Assembly: GCA_963665975.1 (NCBI GenBank)
Contig: OY762508.1
Coordinates: 2,728,001 to 2,792,000, forward strand
Length of the DNA stretch: 64,000 bases
Reading direction: 5' to 3'
Origin: G963665975 sp963665975
GTDB lineage: Bacteria > Bacteroidota > Rhodothermia > Rhodothermales > Bin80
A program made the position numbers and the translations under genes. Positions 42,901 through 50,498 of the stretch are shown here, in pieces (position 1 is the stretch's first letter; the number at the start of each line of letters is the position of its first letter). The notes beneath the pieces were generated by a model. That model was not told the DNA's origin. It saw only the letters and a list, made by a program, of their open reading frames with translations, and ran no database searches.

Positions 42901-44123
42901 CGATTCCGCCCGAACTCGCCAACCTTTCGCAGTTGCAACTGCTGTTTCTGGACGCCAATGATCTGACCGGGTCGATTCCGCCCGAACTCGGCAGCCTCCC
43001 GCAGTTGCAATCGCTATGGCTGCGTTCCAATTCGCTGACTGGGCCGATTCCGCCCGAACTCGGCAACCTCCCGCAGTTGCGAGGGCTGCATCTGGAGAAC
43101 AATTCGCTGACTGGCTCAATTCCGTCCGAACTCGTCAACCTCCCACAGCTGAGAGGGCTGTATCTGGGGAACAATGATCTGACCGAGCCGATTCCGCCCG
43201 AACTCGGCAACCTCCCGCAGATGCGATGGGTGGAGCTGCAGGACAATTCGCTGATCGGGCCGATCCCACCTGAACTCGGCAGCCTCCCGCAGCTGGAATG
43301 GCTGGAGCTGACCGGCAATTCGCTGACTGGGCCTATCCCGCCTGAACTCGGCAACCTCCCGCAACTGCGAGGGCTGTATCTGGACGGCAATTCGCTGACT
43401 GGTATGCTGCCGCGGAGTCTCATGCAGCTGGACAATCTTGACACTTTCCACTTTGGCGGCCAGGAACTGTGTGCACCCCAGGACAATGAATTCCAGGCGT
43501 GGCTGAGCGGCATCCCAAACGTGGACGGTCCCACTTGTGCAGGGTTGCAGTTTGCAAGTACAATTGCAGATCAAAACTTTCCGAGAGCGCATCCAATAGC
43601 GCCGCTGGTATTGCCCGAAGCCACCGGAGGCGTGCCGCCGATCAACTATATGCTAACCCCGACTCTGCCGATAGGATTAAGCTTTGATGCATCCACGCGC
43701 ACGATCAGCGGGACGCCGACGACCGTCACTGCGGGCCCCGTACCCTATACGTACAGGGCAACCGACGTAAACGGTTCCACCGACAGCCTGCGATTCAACA
43801 TTGAGGTGCATTCACCTGTGGCCACTGAGCACGAAACCGTGCCGGAGTCGTTCGCAGTGTATGGCAACTATCCGAATCCGTTCCGCCAATCGACCCGCAT
43901 CGTGTTTGATCTGCCCTGGCCCGCGCGTGTGACTGTTGAAGTCATGGACGTAACGGGCCGGCGCGTGCATACCGTGCCGCCGGTGGATCTGGCCGCCGGA
44001 TGGGAGCACGACATTGAACTTCGCGGTGGAAAGCTATCTTCGGGGCTCTACCTGTACCACCTGATGGCCACGTCGCCCGAGGGCAATTCAATGCATGTGG
44101 GCCGCTTGGTGCGCCTTCGGTAA
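39942..44123 (+). CDS. Secreted subtilisin-like protease with 22 leucine-rich repeats and T9SS sorting domain
   Basis: A protein of 1393 aa from ATG 39942: signal peptide (VLLLSVVLVTPLAAAQ); S8 peptidase domain with Asp184 (IAVVDGGGEWRHEDL), His248 (NANHGTASAG) and Ser410 (SISGTSFSSPLTAGVA), so the triad is complete; a CARDB-like segment (about 475-570); then 22 LRRs of exactly 24 residues, form LTGPIPPELGNLPQLxxLxLxxNS (plant/receptor-kinase type); an Ig-like putative domain (TPTLPIGLSFDASTRTISG); and a type A sorting domain, GNYPNPFRQSTRIVFDLP to the end. It should be exported by Sec, moved across the outer membrane by T9SS and anchored or released there. Function of the LRR part is unknown; binding of a protein or glycan partner is an inference. 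Confidence 0.9.
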   Translation: MTKIVGALDVRSLTVLLLSVVLVTPLAAAQDSPEYASDVVVVQFAPEVVMANKTSTAGLQEFDRRAARYDVHLIERVYPFLDHVEPTPKTRRNLLALRNTYYVRYAASAAPKQVAGDLAAAPGVVYAEPVLVNRTQTLDSWERVNPDDPRFGDQPELQLMRFPEAWDVVRGEEGSPRVVIAVVDGGGEWRHEDLRENVWTNPDEVAGNGVDDDGNGFIDDVHGVNLANGDDTDNDPTGLPETAYNANHGTASAGPASAVTDNGVGVAGAAWNARIMHINAGCPGLDGNICYGYEGILYAAANGADVINASWSSLVGTDDQVRLPDETLNLATDMGALVVASADNENANIDLSRVYPARHPRVLSVGATEKTTRRRAGFSNYGKLVNVFAPGVDILTTGSGNGYISISGTSFSSPLTAGVAALVKTKFPDLTPDALREHIRLTSDNMDAENPAYSGRLGRGFVNAWAAVQAPALPAVRLKRWSWADDDGDRQIASGDVVTVTATVVNYLADARQLRVGLVGAEPYPFIDLVTSEVDVGYLASGDSVEVRFEFAASADAPANQRVRFYTRMREGAHEDEADMLSFRVNRSIELLHQSLSAFYTATGGNQWTHNDNWDITTIPSEEELATWFGVGFSEGWLTTLHLRQNNLTGTLPPELSDLPQLQLLDLGDNPLTGPIPPELGSLPQLRVLYLRNNDLTGPIPPELGSLTQLTWLHLRSNDLTGPIPPELGNLPQLEWLFLDGNSLTGSIPLELSSLPNLTWLGLGANSLTGPIPPELSSLPQLQRLELDGNLLTGSIPPELGNLTQLQWLYLNSNSLSGSIPPELGSLAQLQKLVLSYNDLTGPIPSELGSLPQLQLLALSGNSLTGPIPSELGNLQQLQQLFLPSTSLTGSIPPELGNLSQLQWLDLQENSFSGEIPPELGSLAQLQQLDLRENSFSGEIPPELGNLLQLRELSLTNNSLTGPIPPELANLSQLEVLGLTHNLLTGPIPPELANLSQLQLLFLDANDLTGSIPPELGSLPQLQSLWLRSNSLTGPIPPELGNLPQLRGLHLENNSLTGSIPSELVNLPQLRGLYLGNNDLTEPIPPELGNLPQMRWVELQDNSLIGPIPPELGSLPQLEWLELTGNSLTGPIPPELGNLPQLRGLYLDGNSLTGMLPRSLMQLDNLDTFHFGGQELCAPQDNEFQAWLSGIPNVDGPTCAGLQFASTIADQNFPRAHPIAPLVLPEATGGVPPINYMLTPTLPIGLSFDASTRTISGTPTTVTAGPVPYTYRATDVNGSTDSLRFNIEVHSPVATEHETVPESFAVYGNYPNPFRQSTRIVFDLPWPARVTVEVMDVTGRRVHTVPPVDLAAGWEHDIELRGGKLSSGLYLYHLMATSPEGNSMHVGRLVRLR
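41883..43466 (+). repeat. 22 tandem 72-bp units encoding plant-type leucine-rich repeats
   Basis: Unit starts fall at 41883 + 72n without any insertion or deletion (checked at 41955 and 43395). Each unit starts ctgac(c/t)gg, followed by (g/t)(c/g)(g/a)attccgcccgaactcgg. Conserved residues are LTGPIPPEL in each first half; variation is concentrated at the xx positions of LxxLxL. The first (LTGTLPPEL) and last (LTGMLPRSL) units are the most diverged, as capping units usually are. The lack of stops in other frames of this repeat produces long antisense frames that are not genes. Confidence 0.95.
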
Positions 44124-44267
44124 GGGAGGCGTCCGAGGCACGCTACAATCCCGATTCCCCATGGCATACGGGCCGTAATCCAGACCAATGCCGCATTCGT
44201 CGAGTCCGCCCCGCCCGCGTGCGACCGGCTCTGAACGGGCTAAGAGCCAGACCACGCGCTCCTACCG

Positions 44268-44311
44268 CACAGAACCATATGCTTGTTCACCCAGGTAATT
44301 AATTTCCTTTT
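44268..44311 (+). mobile_element. Right-end remnant of a TnpB (IS1341/IS605-like) element
   Basis: The sequence gcacagaaccatatgc followed by ttgttcacccaggtaattaatttcc matches the end of the intact TnpB element (gcacagaaccatatgc at 51678-51693, then ctgttcagtcaggtatataattccc), including 16 identical bases in a row. Its translation, PTAQNHMLVHPGN then stop, parallels the C-terminus of the intact TnpB (PTAQNHMPVQSGI). Similarity stops at about 44311, where GH32-like coding sequence begins. So a related element once ended here; the rest of it is gone or unrecognisable. The 44124-44267 stretch to its left shows no clear gene and may be decayed element sequence. Confidence 0.75.
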
Positions 44312-44314
44312 CAA

Positions 44315-45188
44315 TGCGCCTTTGGTCGGGCCGGCAATGCTGATGGCATCAGGGAATGCCCGGACCTGTTCCTGTTACCGGTGGACAACGTCCCTGGCGA
44401 ATCCCCGTGGTTGCTGGAGGTGGATCTGGGTAGGGAGGCGGTTGCGAATGGCTCTGGCGGACAGTACTTCGTGGGCGATTTTGACGGAGCCACGTTTACG
44501 CCCGTGCACACGGACACGCGGTGGGTGGACTACGAATAGGACTCTTATGCGGCCGTGTCCTGGTCGGATGAACAACTGGCCATTTGCGGGGGACATACCT
44601 ACCGATCCCTGGCGCAGAGCGCAGAGCATTCCCCGCGCGCTCTCGCTACGTAGCGTAGGTGGCGCCATGACGCTGGTGCAACGGCCGGTGGAGGGATTGC
44701 AGCGTCTCCGCAGGCGCAACATCACCCTCGGTGAACGAGTGTAGGCATCGGGTGACCACATGCTGACCACAGACGGCATTCAAGGCGAAGCACTCAAGAT
44801 CGTCGCCGAATTCGATCCGGACTCTGCACAGGAAGTTGGCCTGAAGGTGCATGTCGGCGATGGCGAAAAAACGGTGATCGGCTACGATGCGACCAGGCGT
44901 GCTGTGGTGGTACACCGCCGCGCATCGGGTGAAACGGCATTTCCCCCCACGTTTACCAGACAGTGTGCAGGCCCGCCGATGGCCATTGAGGGACCCGACC
45001 GGTTGCATATTTGTGTGGACTGGTCTTCTGTGGAGGTGTCTGCAGGCGACAGCAGCGTCGTGTTCACAGAGCAGGTCTTCCCGTCTCCAGACAGCGATGG
45101 AGTGGCATTATATGCTCAGGGCGGCGATGCGCGCCTTGTATCGTTACAGGTCTGGAAGCTGGCCTCCATGTGGAGAGCGGCCGAATAG
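44315..45188 (+). pseudogene. Glycoside hydrolase family 32 (levanase/fructanase-like), truncated and frameshifted
   Basis: Frame one (44315-44539) reads FGRAGNADGIRECPDLFLLP, then GGQYFVGDFDGATFTPVHTD, the middle of the GH32 propeller with the conserved ECPDLF (acid/base Glu). It hits a stop at 44537. A second frame carries MNNWPFAGDIPTDPWRRAQS and IPRALSLRSVGG; a third, from 44761, carries the beta-sandwich C-terminal domain: TDGIQGEALKIVAEFDP, RLHICVDWSSVEVSAGDSSV, FPSPDSDGVALYAQGGDARL. The N-terminal part with the nucleophile Asp (WMNDPNG) is missing, replaced by the TnpB right end. The gene once encoded an exported fructan-degrading enzyme. Confidence 0.83.
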
Positions 45189-45237
45189 GTACGATCCAGA
45201 TACTTGGCTGCTGTTAACGGGTGGCAAGCGGCTTCGA

Positions 45238-46425
45238 TTAGCGTGGAGGACCACGCCGTGGGCCGCGGCCGCCAGCATGATGCTCTTCATAGTGCATCTG
45301 GAGCCAGTCCTCGCCGTAGTCGTTCCCAGGATCTCGCACCATGGTGTGGATGTGATTGGCGCCACCGCCTTCAGATCCCACCCCGCGTTCTCGAATATAC
45401 TCGATTAAGATCGACGGCCCGTGTACGCGATAATAGTATCTCTTCTTGATGTCATCTATCGGCCCGATCCAGGAGAAAAATAGGCTGTCCGGCCCATCTT
45501 GGTTGATCTTGGCCAGATGAGCTTCCGCCACATCGTGATCTGTATTGGCGACATATTCCCGCACAAGTTGCAAGAGTAGCGTTGTCTGGTCTGCTGTAAG
45601 CGTGCTTGCGGGAATACCCTGAAACTGTTTCAGCTGGGCCTTTCTTCCGGGGCCTTCAACGACATCCCTCGGTATGTCCGCAGACTGCACGGCACGCGCT
45701 ATCTGCTCCTGTGACAGGGACTGTGCCAGTTCGAAGCCCCGCTCCACTTCGTGTGACATCGCACGCCAGCCAGCGAACGGCCCAGCATCTACCTCATAGG
45801 GCTCCGCGCCCATGAAGGTGGGTGTAAATGCGATCTGTCCACTGACTACGGTAAACGAGGCCGCCAGATGGTGTCCCGTGATGATGTAGCCCCAATCGGC
45901 ATCTGTCGAAGGGTCGCCGAAGAAGGATATCCAATAGTTTTTCGAACTCCAGCTCGCAACGAGCCTCGCAAAGAATTCGTCGTCTCCGCGCTCGGCAAGG
46001 CGCTCCTGAGATTGCTCGTGCAGGATGTCATCCAGCCACATTATGCCGGCAATTTTCTGGTAACCCTGACTACTGGTTGATGCGCGGAGCAAGTCGTGCA
46101 GCAGCATGCGCTGCGCATCTGAAAGGTCCCCCACGCGCACACCGGCGCGTTCGACTAGGGCGGCAGGCAGGTTACTCCACTGCGTTCTGGCTTTTGTGTC
46201 TGTAAGCGCGAAGATGGCTGTTGCGCGGTTTTCTGGCGAAAAGCTGTCCAAAAGAACAATAGCGCTCTCGGTCATTTGCGCTGCGCTGGAGGGTGCATGG
46301 CGGGCAGCAGGTTTCGCTTCCTGAGAGGATGGCAGAGATGTTTCTACAAAAACGTCTGTGGAATTCTGGCACGCGCCAAATAGGAGCAATGCGTTGCAGG
46401 CGACAAGTATATTCCGATAGAGCAT
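45238..46425 (-). CDS. DUF3500 lipoprotein
   Basis: A protein of 395 aa from 46425 with a signal ending in ALLLFGAC (Cys19, lipid attachment likely). It shows the DUF3500 pattern: WSNLPAALVERAGVRVGDL, LLRASTSSQGYQKIAGIMWLDD, YWISFFGDPSTDADWGYIITGHHLA, VVSGQIAFTPTFMGAEP and the His-rich close GGGANHIHTMVRDPGNDYG. The catalytic role of this family is unknown. The C-terminus is Gly/Arg/His-rich. It is 128 bp downstream of the arylsulfotransferase-like gene on the same strand. Confidence 0.85.
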   Translation of the reverse strand: MLYRNILVACNALLLFGACQNSTDVFVETSLPSSQEAKPAARHAPSSAAQMTESAIVLLDSFSPENRATAIFALTDTKARTQWSNLPAALVERAGVRVGDLSDAQRMLLHDLLRASTSSQGYQKIAGIMWLDDILHEQSQERLAERGDDEFFARLVASWSSKNYWISFFGDPSTDADWGYIITGHHLAASFTVVSGQIAFTPTFMGAEPYEVDAGPFAGWRAMSHEVERGFELAQSLSQEQIARAVQSADIPRDVVEGPGRKAQLKQFQGIPASTLTADQTTLLLQLVREYVANTDHDVAEAHLAKINQDGPDSLFFSWIGPIDDIKKRYYYRVHGPSILIEYIRERGVGSEGGGANHIHTMVRDPGNDYGEDWLQMHYEEHHAGGRGPRRGPPR

Positions 46426-46553
46426 GGCAGTGGGTGAGGTATTGCACGTGGCAAACAGTGAGGAGCAGTGAGCAAGCCGCCAGTTGCGGGGTAACCTTCG
46501 CTGTATGACGTGCCTGGCGTGGAGTTGATTCCGCAACGACTGCTGGAGGAGCC

Positions 46554-48254
46554 CTACTTGACCAGGAGCATGTTTCTGGCAGCAAGGAATCCGTCCGCCT
46601 CCAGGCGATAGAAATAGACACCGCTAGGCAGGAGCCGCGCATTGAACCGCACCGCATGCGTACCCGGTGCGTATTGGCCTTCTGCCGGTGTGGAGACGAG
46701 TTGCCCGAGGGCATTGTACACGGTCAGGCGGATGTGGCCCGGCCTTGGAACGCTAAATGTTAGGGTGGTCGCGGGGTTGAACGGATTTGGATAGGCATTG
46801 CCCAGCACAAATTCCACGGGCACGTCGGATATGGTTTCGCTTGCGGTGCGTTCGAGTTCGATCTTGCCTTTGGGTGAGAGATCCTTCCCCGCAAGTCCGG
46901 GATAGTCGACGCCATAACGGTATCCTCGGAACAGCGTGTTCTGCTGGCGTTCGTTACCGGGCGAAAATGGTGGGATCGCTTCGCCCTGCGCGAGCGGCCC
47001 GGCCCGCACAATGGGACTGATGTACTCCCAGACGATGTCTTTCTCTGGAGTCACCTCAAAAATGCGACCCCGCATGCCCTCGACGATTAGTGTGTTTCCG
47101 TTGGGTTGCCGCTGCTGGCCGGATATGAAGTTGGAATAAAACACGTCGGAATCCGAGTACTGCCAAACTACTTCCGGATCCTCATACGTGCCGTCGGTTC
47201 CCATGAAGAAAAAGTAATCCCCGTCATAGTCCTGGATGAGCGGCAGCGCGAGTTCGTAGACGGTGGAGTATTGTTGGTCGGTGCGGTCGCGACCGTTATC
47301 GAAAATCGTTACGTTTCCGCCTCCCGGACGGTCTGCCGGTATCCACTGCGTGGAATGGTTGAAGAAAAGCCGCCGATCTTCCGGACCTCCCTTCTTGTAT
47401 TTCTCCGGATTGCCCCACCGGTATAGCAAATCTCCGCCAAAGCCCATTTGGCCTCCAAGGCTGCCTCTCGCTTCTTCGGTCGTCGTGCTGTGATCGATCA
47501 CCCAGAGTTCGCTGAACACGGACGCGCTAATGATGATCAGATCCAGATCCGCATTGAAGTCGATGGCATTGAAATGTAGCCAGGACTCACCGTCTCCTGT
47601 GTTGATATCGATGCGCTCCGGGTAGTCGCTGACCGTACCATAGTGCTCCTTCGTGTCATCGAAATCCTGAATTAGGTGATCCCAGGCCTTCCATTCCCAG
47701 ACGATCTGCGCGCTGTCCGGCAGGATGGGCCGCAGTTCGACAATCACCTCGCTCCAGAACACGTCATCGACGAGCGCCGTGGTGTCGTATCCCACTTCTA
47801 GCAGGTCGTCCACGGTCTTGACCTCCCATATAGTGGCAAGCACATTGCCGTTCGGCATTTTCTTGATGTCATGGTGCAACGTGTATGTGTCCGAAAAGTG
47901 ATCGAACAGCCATACGACATCGCCATCCCATGTAAGCTCTTGGATGCGTCCGCCACGTCCACCGCCCCGCGACCATCCATTCGGAGCTCGGGAGGCGCGC
48001 AGCAGGTTTCCGTTTTCGAGCAGGAGCGTGTTGGATCCGATAATGGATTCATGCTCCCACTTGTTTACCATTTGCCCTTCCAGGTCAATGAGATACGTGC
48101 TGGCGTGTTGATGGGGGGCCAGGAGCGTGTATCCCTGATAGGCGCGGTCGTCGTTGACGAACAGTCCTACGGTCTGATCCTGTGCTGCACTTGGCTTCCA
48201 CACAGTAAGAGTGATTAGCAGGGCTAAGAGGGCGGGGAATCGAGGTGCTTGCAT
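46554..48254 (-). CDS. Arylsulfotransferase (ASST)-like secreted protein with T9SS sorting domain
   Basis: A protein of 566 aa: signal peptide (PALLALLITLTVWKPSAA), then a six-bladed propeller with the repeated inside pattern G-x-LL...NGN-x-L, e.g. GSNTLLLENGNLLRASRAPN, LHHDIKKMPNGNVLATIWE, SWLHFNAIDFNADLDLI, FFNHSTQWIPADRPGGGNVTIFDNG; these are as in arylsulfate sulfotransferases, whose active site includes His residues in such loops. At the C-terminus a type A sorting domain is seen: GNAYPNPFNPATTLTFSVP, GVYFYRLEADGF. ASSTs move sulfate between phenolic compounds without PAPS. Whether this one keeps that activity or is a related propeller is open. The downstream gene is a DUF3500 lipoprotein. 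Confidence 0.85.
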   Translation of the reverse strand: MQAPRFPALLALLITLTVWKPSAAQDQTVGLFVNDDRAYQGYTLLAPHQHASTYLIDLEGQMVNKWEHESIIGSNTLLLENGNLLRASRAPNGWSRGGGRGGRIQELTWDGDVVWLFDHFSDTYTLHHDIKKMPNGNVLATIWEVKTVDDLLEVGYDTTALVDDVFWSEVIVELRPILPDSAQIVWEWKAWDHLIQDFDDTKEHYGTVSDYPERIDINTGDGESWLHFNAIDFNADLDLIIISASVFSELWVIDHSTTTEEARGSLGGQMGFGGDLLYRWGNPEKYKKGGPEDRRLFFNHSTQWIPADRPGGGNVTIFDNGRDRTDQQYSTVYELALPLIQDYDGDYFFFMGTDGTYEDPEVVWQYSDSDVFYSNFISGQQRQPNGNTLIVEGMRGRIFEVTPEKDIVWEYISPIVRAGPLAQGEAIPPFSPGNERQQNTLFRGYRYGVDYPGLAGKDLSPKGKIELERTASETISDVPVEFVLGNAYPNPFNPATTLTFSVPRPGHIRLTVYNALGQLVSTPAEGQYAPGTHAVRFNARLLPSGVYFYRLEADGFLAARNMLLVK

Positions 48255-48301
48255 GGGCAGCAGGAGGCTTGACCGGTGGTGTTGGCGTGGTTAGGGAGTG
48301 T

Positions 48302-49924
48302 CTAGTTCGAGGGGTATAGGCTAAGCCGCTCTACACGATGAAACGTGATTCCTCCGAAGGCTTCCGGCGGCCTGATCGTCGCCTCAAAGACCACGTTGCG
48401 CGAGGCATAGTCTACTTCGACGGTCTTACCGTAGGCGCCACGAGAATCGTGCGAAAAGCCAGGGTTGAAGACAACGTTATCTTCCTCCACATGATAATCT
48501 ACATCCGAGACGATAGACGCGAAGGTCTCGCGTCCGCGCTCTTTGCCGTATTGCCAGACTTGTTGCACGGTCATCGCGTCTGCGTCGATCCTGTATTGGA
48601 CGGCACGGCTGTATGGGCCTGCTCCGCGAAAATTACGGTTGTCCCCATTGTCGAAGAGCAGTAGCGTACCGTCGGGCATAAGCTCCGGAGCGTGCTGGTA
48701 CCAGGCCCATTCGAAGTCAGCATGGTTTTCCGATCCGTCGAGCACGGCAGGATTGGTGATCGGCTGCCCCGATGCGTCCAATGGCTGTAGCAAGAACGCA
48801 TTTAGATCAGCGCCATTTCCGGCCGTCCCCCAGCCACGGTGCGGGGCAAGCAGCCACACAAGCTCGTTGTCACGCGTGAGCTTTACCGTGCCCTGCACGC
48901 GTCCTGACACGATAATCGTGTCGTCCGATGGGTCGTAGGCAAGTCCATTGCCGTGAAACCAGTCGCGGACATTGCCGGACCAGATACGCCGCTTGTTGTC
49001 CAGGAGCTGGTTGAGGTCCCACACCTGGACAATTGCGCCCGAGGCACGGTCGATTTCAATGATATGATCTTCAATGGTGCGCAAGCCTTGCTTGTTGACG
49101 GTAACCAGCAGGTTTCCGTCCGGTAATTCGAGCACGTTGTGATGGAAGCCATAGCCAGGCATCGGCCACTCGTTGATGAGGCGGCCCAACATATCAAATT
49201 CGATGATCCGGCCCGTGCTTCCATCGCCACAGTACAGATTTCCATTGGCGAGACGCTCAATGCCAGCGTCGTAAAACAGATTTGACAGTGTCGGATGGTC
49301 AGAAAAGTCCACGTACCACCGAACCGCGCCTGTGGCGTCGAACATGAGTGGCCGTTGCGGCAAAAATTCGGAATTGTGACCGAAATAGCCGACAAGATTC
49401 ATTCCCGGCTTCATGTCGGCAGGGACAATCTTGTCGATGGTCACGCGCGGCATATCGCTAGACAGGGGTTGCGTGGTGATCTCGTGCGTGACCTCGCCAA
49501 GAAACGACTCGTTTTCGTCGAAGAAGCGTACATAGACCGTGTTGGTCGCGCTGGGGTACAGGCCGAGCACGGGAAGGGTGAATTGGGTGTCGACTTCCGG
49601 GAAGCGATGCCGCACATCGCCTGCGGGGTTTGCGCGCCCTTGAATGAACAATTCCACCTGTACGGGGCGGGAGGTGGTCAGAGACATCTCCGCGGTCAGT
49701 GGCGCGTAGCCGGTAGGATTATACCGACTGGTCAGATTGGTGACGATGTCAACCGGCTCAGGTGGCTCGACCATGGCATTCTGGTCGCAGCCGAATGTGG
49801 AGGCAAGAAAACCGAAGATGAGAAGCACCTGGCCAGCGGCGCGAACGGTATTCGTGCGTCTCGTTACGACTTCTACTCTTTGGATTACCGCCTGAGGTGC
49901 AAAGTAATAGAGCGCGGATCGCAT
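48302..49924 (-). CDS. Arylsulfotransferase (ASST) family lipoprotein
   Basis: A protein of about 540 aa. An Ig-like N-terminal domain (VDIVTNLTSRYNPTGYAPLTAEM) precedes a propeller with ASST features: MPGYGFHHNVLELPDGNLLVTV, VRDWFHGNGLAYDPSDDTIIVSG and WYQHAPELMPDGTLLLFDNG, which correspond to the His-bearing loops of E. coli-type AssT. A hydrophobic leader VLLIFGFLASTFGC suggests a lipid anchor. The start is uncertain: I use ATG 49924 (MRSALYYFAP), with ATG 49963 and 50041 in the same frame; the leader is long for any of these. It has no T9SS domain, unlike its neighbour 47 bp downstream. Confidence 0.83.
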   Translation of the reverse strand: MRSALYYFAPQAVIQRVEVVTRRTNTVRAAGQVLLIFGFLASTFGCDQNAMVEPPEPVDIVTNLTSRYNPTGYAPLTAEMSLTTSRPVQVELFIQGRANPAGDVRHRFPEVDTQFTLPVLGLYPSATNTVYVRFFDENESFLGEVTHEITTQPLSSDMPRVTIDKIVPADMKPGMNLVGYFGHNSEFLPQRPLMFDATGAVRWYVDFSDHPTLSNLFYDAGIERLANGNLYCGDGSTGRIIEFDMLGRLINEWPMPGYGFHHNVLELPDGNLLVTVNKQGLRTIEDHIIEIDRASGAIVQVWDLNQLLDNKRRIWSGNVRDWFHGNGLAYDPSDDTIIVSGRVQGTVKLTRDNELVWLLAPHRGWGTAGNGADLNAFLLQPLDASGQPITNPAVLDGSENHADFEWAWYQHAPELMPDGTLLLFDNGDNRNFRGAGPYSRAVQYRIDADAMTVQQVWQYGKERGRETFASIVSDVDYHVEEDNVVFNPGFSHDSRGAYGKTVEVDYASRNVVFEATIRPPEAFGGITFHRVERLSLYPSN

Positions 49925-50363
49925 TCCGAAGAAACCGGAGCAAACACTGGTACGACTGGTCATTTGGAAGCGGACGGCAGCAGGATCACAGTGGGATTGT
50001 AATTTTATCCTGTGGACTGATTCTCGGGACGATTGGGACAAAGATAACAGTCAGGAATGAGAAAGCCTGTCGAGAATTTGCTCCTGACAGAATTTACATT
50101 CACGGCACGTGGTAAAGCACATGCGTTTGCAGATTAACGTGCCAGCCCAAAGGGACAGGCACCACAAAAGCATGGGCCGCCGGGATGCGCGACTGGATAC
50201 AACAGGAGCGGCCAGGGGAAGACGGTAACTCGGAACAGACGTCAGCTCCCTGTCATCAGGGCCTCTTTGAACCCCAAACCACGGGAGGTAGCGTTACAAC
50301 ACTTACGAACGATACCTTACAGGAAGGATCCAGCAAGAACAGCTCACCACCAGAGACGATGAA
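49925..50363. other. Intergenic region upstream of the disrupted zinc-ribbon gene
   Basis: About 440 bp with no supportable complete gene. The zinc-ribbon frame is open upstream of its ATG only to a TAG near 50290. It should contain the promoters of the leftward ASST gene and of the rightward disrupted gene. The stretch 50000-50115 is AT-richer than average. No RNA gene was recognised. Confidence 0.35.
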
Positions 50364-50498
50364 ATGGCTGCTGGCATTTGCTTTGTTTGCCGTGGATGCG
50401 ACACAACCATCGAGGCGTGGAGCGATGGTAATCCTTGGGAATTAAATACCAAACTGAAAGGGATGGAACCTTATGCATCCAAGTAAATATAAGCATTT

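Noticed and set aside
42349..43534. Long antisense frames (130-260 codons) across the leucine-rich repeat region
   Set aside because: They result from the 72-bp repeat having no stop in the opposite frames; the translated strings are repetitive and low-complexity, with no start signals, and the sense frame is a clear LRR protein.
44283..44744. Rightward 153-codon frame as an independent gene
   Set aside because: Its sequence matches GH32 only in its last third (MNNW...DIPTDPWR), while the first part is out of frame with the GH32 homology; it is a by-product of the frameshift in the pseudogene.
50185..50445. Rightward 86-codon frame before the TnpB element
   Set aside because: Another frame over the same bases encodes the zinc-ribbon N-terminus (CFVCRGCD), which continues after the element; the 86-codon frame has no similarity or support.
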